From assembly GCA_030651895.1 (NCBI GenBank), contig JAUSBR010000002.1, forward strand, positions 1 to 64,000: a stretch of DNA of 64,000 nt. Reading direction: 5' to 3'. Within the stretch, counting starts at the first letter, position 1. Each line of letters begins with the position of its first letter. The notes under the pieces were generated by a model. The model was not told where the DNA came from and ran no database searches. It saw only the letters and a list, made by a program, of their open reading frames with translations. Of this stretch, positions 60,683 through 64,000 are shown piece after piece. Both the position numbers and the translations under genes were made by a program. The DNA comes from Sideroxyarcus sp. Its GTDB lineage: Bacteria > Pseudomonadota > Gammaproteobacteria > Burkholderiales > Gallionellaceae.

Positions 60683-62163
60683 TGGCAAGCACCCTGTTAT
60701 TCCTCAGCGCCGACTCATTCCATGCCTCCATTTGGCAGGGCGGCAAACTGGGCGCGCCGCAGTATTTCTCCAACGACGCCGACGGGCGCGAGCAGTTCTC
60801 GTTGTTCCTGAAGCGGCACCGCAACCAGGCCTACATGCTGGTCGACGTCATCGAGGAGGATTTCCGCCTCGAGACCGTGCCGCATCTGATGGGCTCCGCC
60901 CGCCGCGACCTGCTTGCGCGAAAATTCGAACAGTTCTATCGCGGCTCGCCGTTCCGCCAGGCCACCCTGCTGCACCGCCAGGAAGAAGGCCGCCGCGACG
61001 ACGAGATGCTGTTCTCGGCGCTGACCAACCCGCAGCGCATCTCGCCCTGGCTGGATGCCCTGCTGGCGAACCATATCCCGCTGGTGGGCATCTATTCGCT
61101 GCCCAACATCAGCACCCCGCTGATCAAGAACATCGAGTCCGACCATGTGCTGCTGCTGTCCTGGGAAAAGGACGCCGGACTGCGCCAGACCTATTTCAAC
61201 AACAAGCGTCTGCATTTCTCGCGCCTGATCCCGATCAACGGCGGCAGCGACGCCTTCAGCGAATCCGTCGCCTCCGAGACCCCGCGCACCCAGCAATACC
61301 TGAAGAGCCTGAGCCTGCCGCCGCCCGGCGAAGTGCTGGACGTCTACATCATCTGCCACAGCAGCGACCGTGTCGCCCTGCAGACGCACCTCGAGGCCAA
61401 CAGCGATCTGCGCTACACCTACCTGGACATCCAGGAACTGGGCAAGCGCATCAAGTCGAAGAACGAATACACCAGCTCGGACGCCACTCCGCTGCTGCTG
61501 CACCTGCTTGCGGCGACACCGCCCTCCAGCCACTACGCCAATTCCGATCACACCCATTTCCACTTGATGTGCCAGTTGCGTCGCCTCATGTACGCGACGG
61601 CAGCGACGATCACGCTCGCCAGCGCGCTGTGGAGCGGCCTCGCCTTCTGGCAGGGGCGCGAATATGTCGCCGAGACCGAGCCGGTCAATATGCAAACGGA
61701 ACGCGCCCTGCAGCAGACCCAGTTGATCCAGCGCAGCTTCGCCAACACGACTGTTCCCGCCGCTGACATGAAGACGGCCGTGCTCATGGCTCGCAAACTG
61801 AGCCAATACGCGCCGCCGCCAGAAAACATACTGCGCGATCTGACCCTCGTGCTGGACAATTTCAAGCAGATCAACGTCGTCAAGATCGGCTGGCATCCCA
61901 GCGCGGCAGATGCCGCTCCCTCGGCCTACCCGGCGCAGGTCATCACCTTTGACGGCAACCTCGCCGGTTTCGGCAGCGAATACCGCCGGGCGCTGGACTA
62001 TCTGGCGCGCTTCCAGTCGGCACTCACCCAGCGGGGGTATACTGTCACAGCCGAGAAGATGCCTCTGGACGTCAGCTCCCGGGGCATCATCAGCGGCGAT
62101 ATCCAGAGCAACAGCAGTTCGGCCCAGTTCACGCTGAAGATCATCTGGAGGCAGAAAGAATGA
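60682..62163 (+). CDS. MshI-like (PilM/PilN-type) pilus biogenesis protein
   Basis: The 493-residue protein begins MASTLLFLSADSFHASIW and has an N-terminal cytoplasmic part (about residues 1-300) reminiscent of actin-fold PilM/GspL proteins but highly divergent. One membrane segment (LMYATAATITLASALWSGLA, about 302-321) leads to a periplasmic coiled and ferredoxin-like part (about 330-493) similar in layout to PilN/GspL. It probably combines the PilM and PilN roles of the alignment complex. Assignment rests on layout and on position before PilO- and MshK-like genes. Confidence 0.65.
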   Translation: MASTLLFLSADSFHASIWQGGKLGAPQYFSNDADGREQFSLFLKRHRNQAYMLVDVIEEDFRLETVPHLMGSARRDLLARKFEQFYRGSPFRQATLLHRQEEGRRDDEMLFSALTNPQRISPWLDALLANHIPLVGIYSLPNISTPLIKNIESDHVLLLSWEKDAGLRQTYFNNKRLHFSRLIPINGGSDAFSESVASETPRTQQYLKSLSLPPPGEVLDVYIICHSSDRVALQTHLEANSDLRYTYLDIQELGKRIKSKNEYTSSDATPLLLHLLAATPPSSHYANSDHTHFHLMCQLRRLMYATAATITLASALWSGLAFWQGREYVAETEPVNMQTERALQQTQLIQRSFANTTVPAADMKTAVLMARKLSQYAPPPENILRDLTLVLDNFKQINVVKIGWHPSAADAAPSAYPAQVITFDGNLAGFGSEYRRALDYLARFQSALTQRGYTVTAEKMPLDVSSRGIISGDIQSNSSSAQFTLKIIWRQKE

Positions 62164-62756
62164 GTTTCTCCAAAGACGACCTGCCCTTTCTCAAATTGAG
62201 CCTTGGTGCCCTCGCGCTCAGCATCGCGCTCGCCGCCGGCATGATTACGTACAGCGACAGTTACCTGGCCAAATCCCAGCAGGCCCGCGCAGACGCACAA
62301 AAACATCTCCTGGATGCACGCGCCCAGCTGGTCGCCGCCCAAGGCGATCAGGAGAACATGTCATCCTATTCGCAGGAATATCTCTCCCTGCAAAATCAGA
62401 AAGTCATCGGCGCCGAGCAGCGCCTCGACTGGATGGAAGGCATGGAGAAACTGCGTCAGCAGGGCTTCGTGCTCGACTTCAAATACACCATTTCCCCGCA
62501 GCAGGGCTATGTACCCAATCCCCCTGTCGATGCGGGCAACTTCCAGCTCAACCGCAGCAATATGTCGATGCAGATCGACCTGCTGCATGAAGAACAGCTG
62601 CTGCAATTCTTCACCGCCCTGCACTCGCAACTGAATGGCTGGTTCATGCTCGACGGCTGCACTCTCACCCGCGCAACTGCGGGTGTTGAAAGCACCCCGC
62701 TCAAGGCGGAATGCAGCGGCGGCTGGTTCACCATGAAGAACAGGAACATGCCATGA
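62160..62756 (+). CDS. MshJ/PilO-like pilus biogenesis protein
   Basis: The 198-residue protein has one N-terminal membrane segment (LSLGALALSIALAAGMITYS, about residues 13-32), a coiled-coil (about 35-95) and a small C-terminal alpha/beta domain ending in GGWFTMKNRNMP. This is the PilO/GspM plan. It overlaps its neighbours by ATGA at both ends. Two Cys near the C-terminus (DGCTLT, AECSGG) could form a disulfide. Confidence 0.72.
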   Translation: MSFSKDDLPFLKLSLGALALSIALAAGMITYSDSYLAKSQQARADAQKHLLDARAQLVAAQGDQENMSSYSQEYLSLQNQKVIGAEQRLDWMEGMEKLRQQGFVLDFKYTISPQQGYVPNPPVDAGNFQLNRSNMSMQIDLLHEEQLLQFFTALHSQLNGWFMLDGCTLTRATAGVESTPLKAECSGGWFTMKNRNMP

Positions 62757-63118
62757 ACAAGTTCCTGATCACCCTATCCCTGCTCGCGGCGTTCCCGGCG
62801 GTCCAGGCCGGCGAACTGGGACGCCTGTTCAATACACCGCAACAGCGGCAGCAAATGGAATTCCAGGAAGCCAACGACATCGAAGACAACGGCGGCGGCA
62901 GCAGCACACCCAACTACATCATCGTCAACGGCGTGGTGCAGAAGCAGGGCGGCAACCGCGTCATCTGGGTCAACGGTGCCGCGCAAGCCGCAGAACGCGG
63001 CAACGACAAGACACCCGCTTCCGTCTCGGTCACCGTTCCCGGAAAAAGCACACCGCAGCATGTCAAAGTGGGACAAAAGATCCTGCTCGAACAGCCGGCA
63101 GAGCAGCCCGGCGAATAG
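62753..63118 (+). CDS. MshK-like periplasmic pilus protein
   Basis: The 121-residue protein has a signal peptide (ending FPAVQAGE) followed by LGRLFNTPQQRQQMEFQ and the repeat-like strands IIVNGVVQKQGGNRVIWVNG. A C-terminal VKVGQKILLEQP follows. This is the MshK/PilP-related type that links the alignment complex to the secretin. ATG 62753 overlaps the previous stop (ATGA). Confidence 0.75.
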   Translation: MNKFLITLSLLAAFPAVQAGELGRLFNTPQQRQQMEFQEANDIEDNGGGSSTPNYIIVNGVVQKQGGNRVIWVNGAAQAAERGNDKTPASVSVTVPGKSTPQHVKVGQKILLEQPAEQPGE

Positions 63119-63127
63119 AGGCAGACC

Positions 63128-64000
63128 ATGCCTGCCTGCCGCTCCTCCCTTCGACAGCAACATGGTGGCGCGTTCATCGTGATGCTGGTCATCATGATCC
63201 TCGGTATCACCACCGTGCTGGTCGGCGCCCTGACCGGCGCAGGGCAGATGGCTGCCAACAACATCAAATCCGGCGAAGCGCTGTCCCAGGCCAGGGATGC
63301 CCTGATCGCTTATGCGGTGAGCGATACGAACCGACCAGGTGAATTGACGTGCCCGGATTTAGACAACGATGGCTCCGCCGATTTCACTGGTGGTTTTGGC
63401 AGTCCCTGCACCAACTATGTTGGCAGGCTGCCATGGAAAACACTGGGCATCCCCGATCTGCGTGATGCATCCGGCGAGCGTCTCTGGTATGCATTGTCCG
63501 ATCCATTCCATGCTGGTGGAGCTGCCACACTGAACAGCGAAACCGCCGGCACGATCAGCCTCTCGGGCAACGTCACAGCCAACAATCTGATCGCCATCGT
63601 CTTCGCGCCGGGGCGCCCGCTGCCCACGCTGAATCAGAGCCGCTCGGTGGCTGATGAGAATACGGCAGCGAACTATCTCGAAAGCATCTTGGTTTCGCCC
63701 ACCAGCTTCCGGCAACTCGCGCCGAACGACCATGAGGGTGGCGCATACACCTACAACGACCAGTTGGTCTACATCGGCCACGACCACCTGTTGCCGCTGA
63801 TCGAAAAGCGCATCGTGCGCGAAGCGAAGAAATGTCTCGACACCTACGCAGCCACATCGGCGAGCAAGTACCCCTGGGCCGCGCCGGTCTCCACCGGCGC
63901 CTATGTCACCACGCCCAACACCCTGTTCGGCCGGATACCGACCGACCCGACCTACAACATCTATACACCCAGCGATCCCTGGGTCATCGACATGCTGGAC
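63128..64000 (+). CDS. PilX-like minor pilin, large, cut by window edge
   Basis: The frame is open from ATG 63128 to the edge (291 codons). The N-terminus has a prepilin-like hydrophobic segment (QHGGAFIVMLVIMILGITTV) after a short basic leader. Cleavage after a Gly is likely, but Glu at position 5 is missing, as in PilX/GspK-type minor pilins. The body has Cys pairs (LTCPDL, GSPCTN, KKCLDT) and LPWKTLGIPDLRDASGERLWYALSD, a pattern seen in large pilus-associated proteins of MSHA-like clusters. The C-terminus is missing. Confidence 0.75.
   Translation, partial: MPACRSSLRQQHGGAFIVMLVIMILGITTVLVGALTGAGQMAANNIKSGEALSQARDALIAYAVSDTNRPGELTCPDLDNDGSADFTGGFGSPCTNYVGRLPWKTLGIPDLRDASGERLWYALSDPFHAGGAATLNSETAGTISLSGNVTANNLIAIVFAPGRPLPTLNQSRSVADENTAANYLESILVSPTSFRQLAPNDHEGGAYTYNDQLVYIGHDHLLPLIEKRIVREAKKCLDTYAATSASKYPWAAPVSTGAYVTTPNTLFGRIPTDPTYNIYTPSDPWVIDMLD

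Overview
The window reads as a chromosomal segment of a betaproteobacterium. The best guess is Nitrosomonadales, possibly Gallionellaceae-like; this is inferred from gene content and order only. It is moderately GC-rich and densely packed, with many ATGA/TGATG stop-start overlaps. No rRNA operon, prophage, CRISPR array or complete insertion sequence was seen.

Layout. 1-513: the start of tuf and tRNA genes Thr, Gly and Tyr on the minus strand, with a strong stable-RNA promoter. 591-2807: a frameshifted cyclase-homology/Ser-Thr kinase gene behind radC. 2988-4636: coaBC-dut. 4698-9352: a PEGA lipoprotein, a CBS protein, rppH, proS and a lytic transglycosylase. 9359-15337: a thioredoxin-like protein, a YqhA and a YihY membrane protein, a HugZ-like protein, leuA with a candidate leader ORF, and an outer-membrane protein. 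15410-17527: argB, a HAD nucleotidase and slmA. 17621-20683: a copper operon (TonB copper receptor plus two PCu(A)C-type proteins). 20811-22693: a divergent RegB/RegA redox two-component pair whose sensor carries a His/Met-rich periplasmic loop. 22775-24089: an HDOD and a CZB signalling protein. 24332-27249: a DacA/DacC homologue lacking two catalytic residues, then dat, ybeD and lipB. 28149-35072: addA, addB, fdxA and a class I amidotransferase; addA carries two repeat-derived in-frame segments. 35221-36264: an HNH endonuclease gene of foreign appearance. 36297-42134: htpG (with a sigma-32-type promoter), folE2, dxs, ispA and xseB. 42278-44979: an orphan Rieske oxygenase, a DMT exporter, a SpoIIAA/STAS-like protein and a lipoprotein. 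45027-51751: rpmG, rpmB, hisD, hisG, murA and mlaBCDEF (minus strand). 51898-64000: a sigma-54-type response regulator and an MSHA-type type IV pilus cluster (mshM, L, N, E, G, then I/J/K-like genes and a PilX-like minor pilin cut by the window edge).

How the genes work together. Most of the window is housekeeping: translation, coenzyme A, lipoate, isoprenoid, folate, leucine, arginine and histidine synthesis, peptidoglycan precursor synthesis and phospholipid transport. The accessory themes are copper acquisition beside a redox sensor, double-strand break repair, and a surface pilus machine. The observations most worth following are the D,D-carboxypeptidase homologue with both SxxK Ser and KTG Lys replaced, a 21-bp motif shared by two distant promoter regions in a cluster of rare CTAG sites, the paired dRS3-like hairpins translated inside addA, and the metal-ligand-like insert in RegB next to the copper operon.
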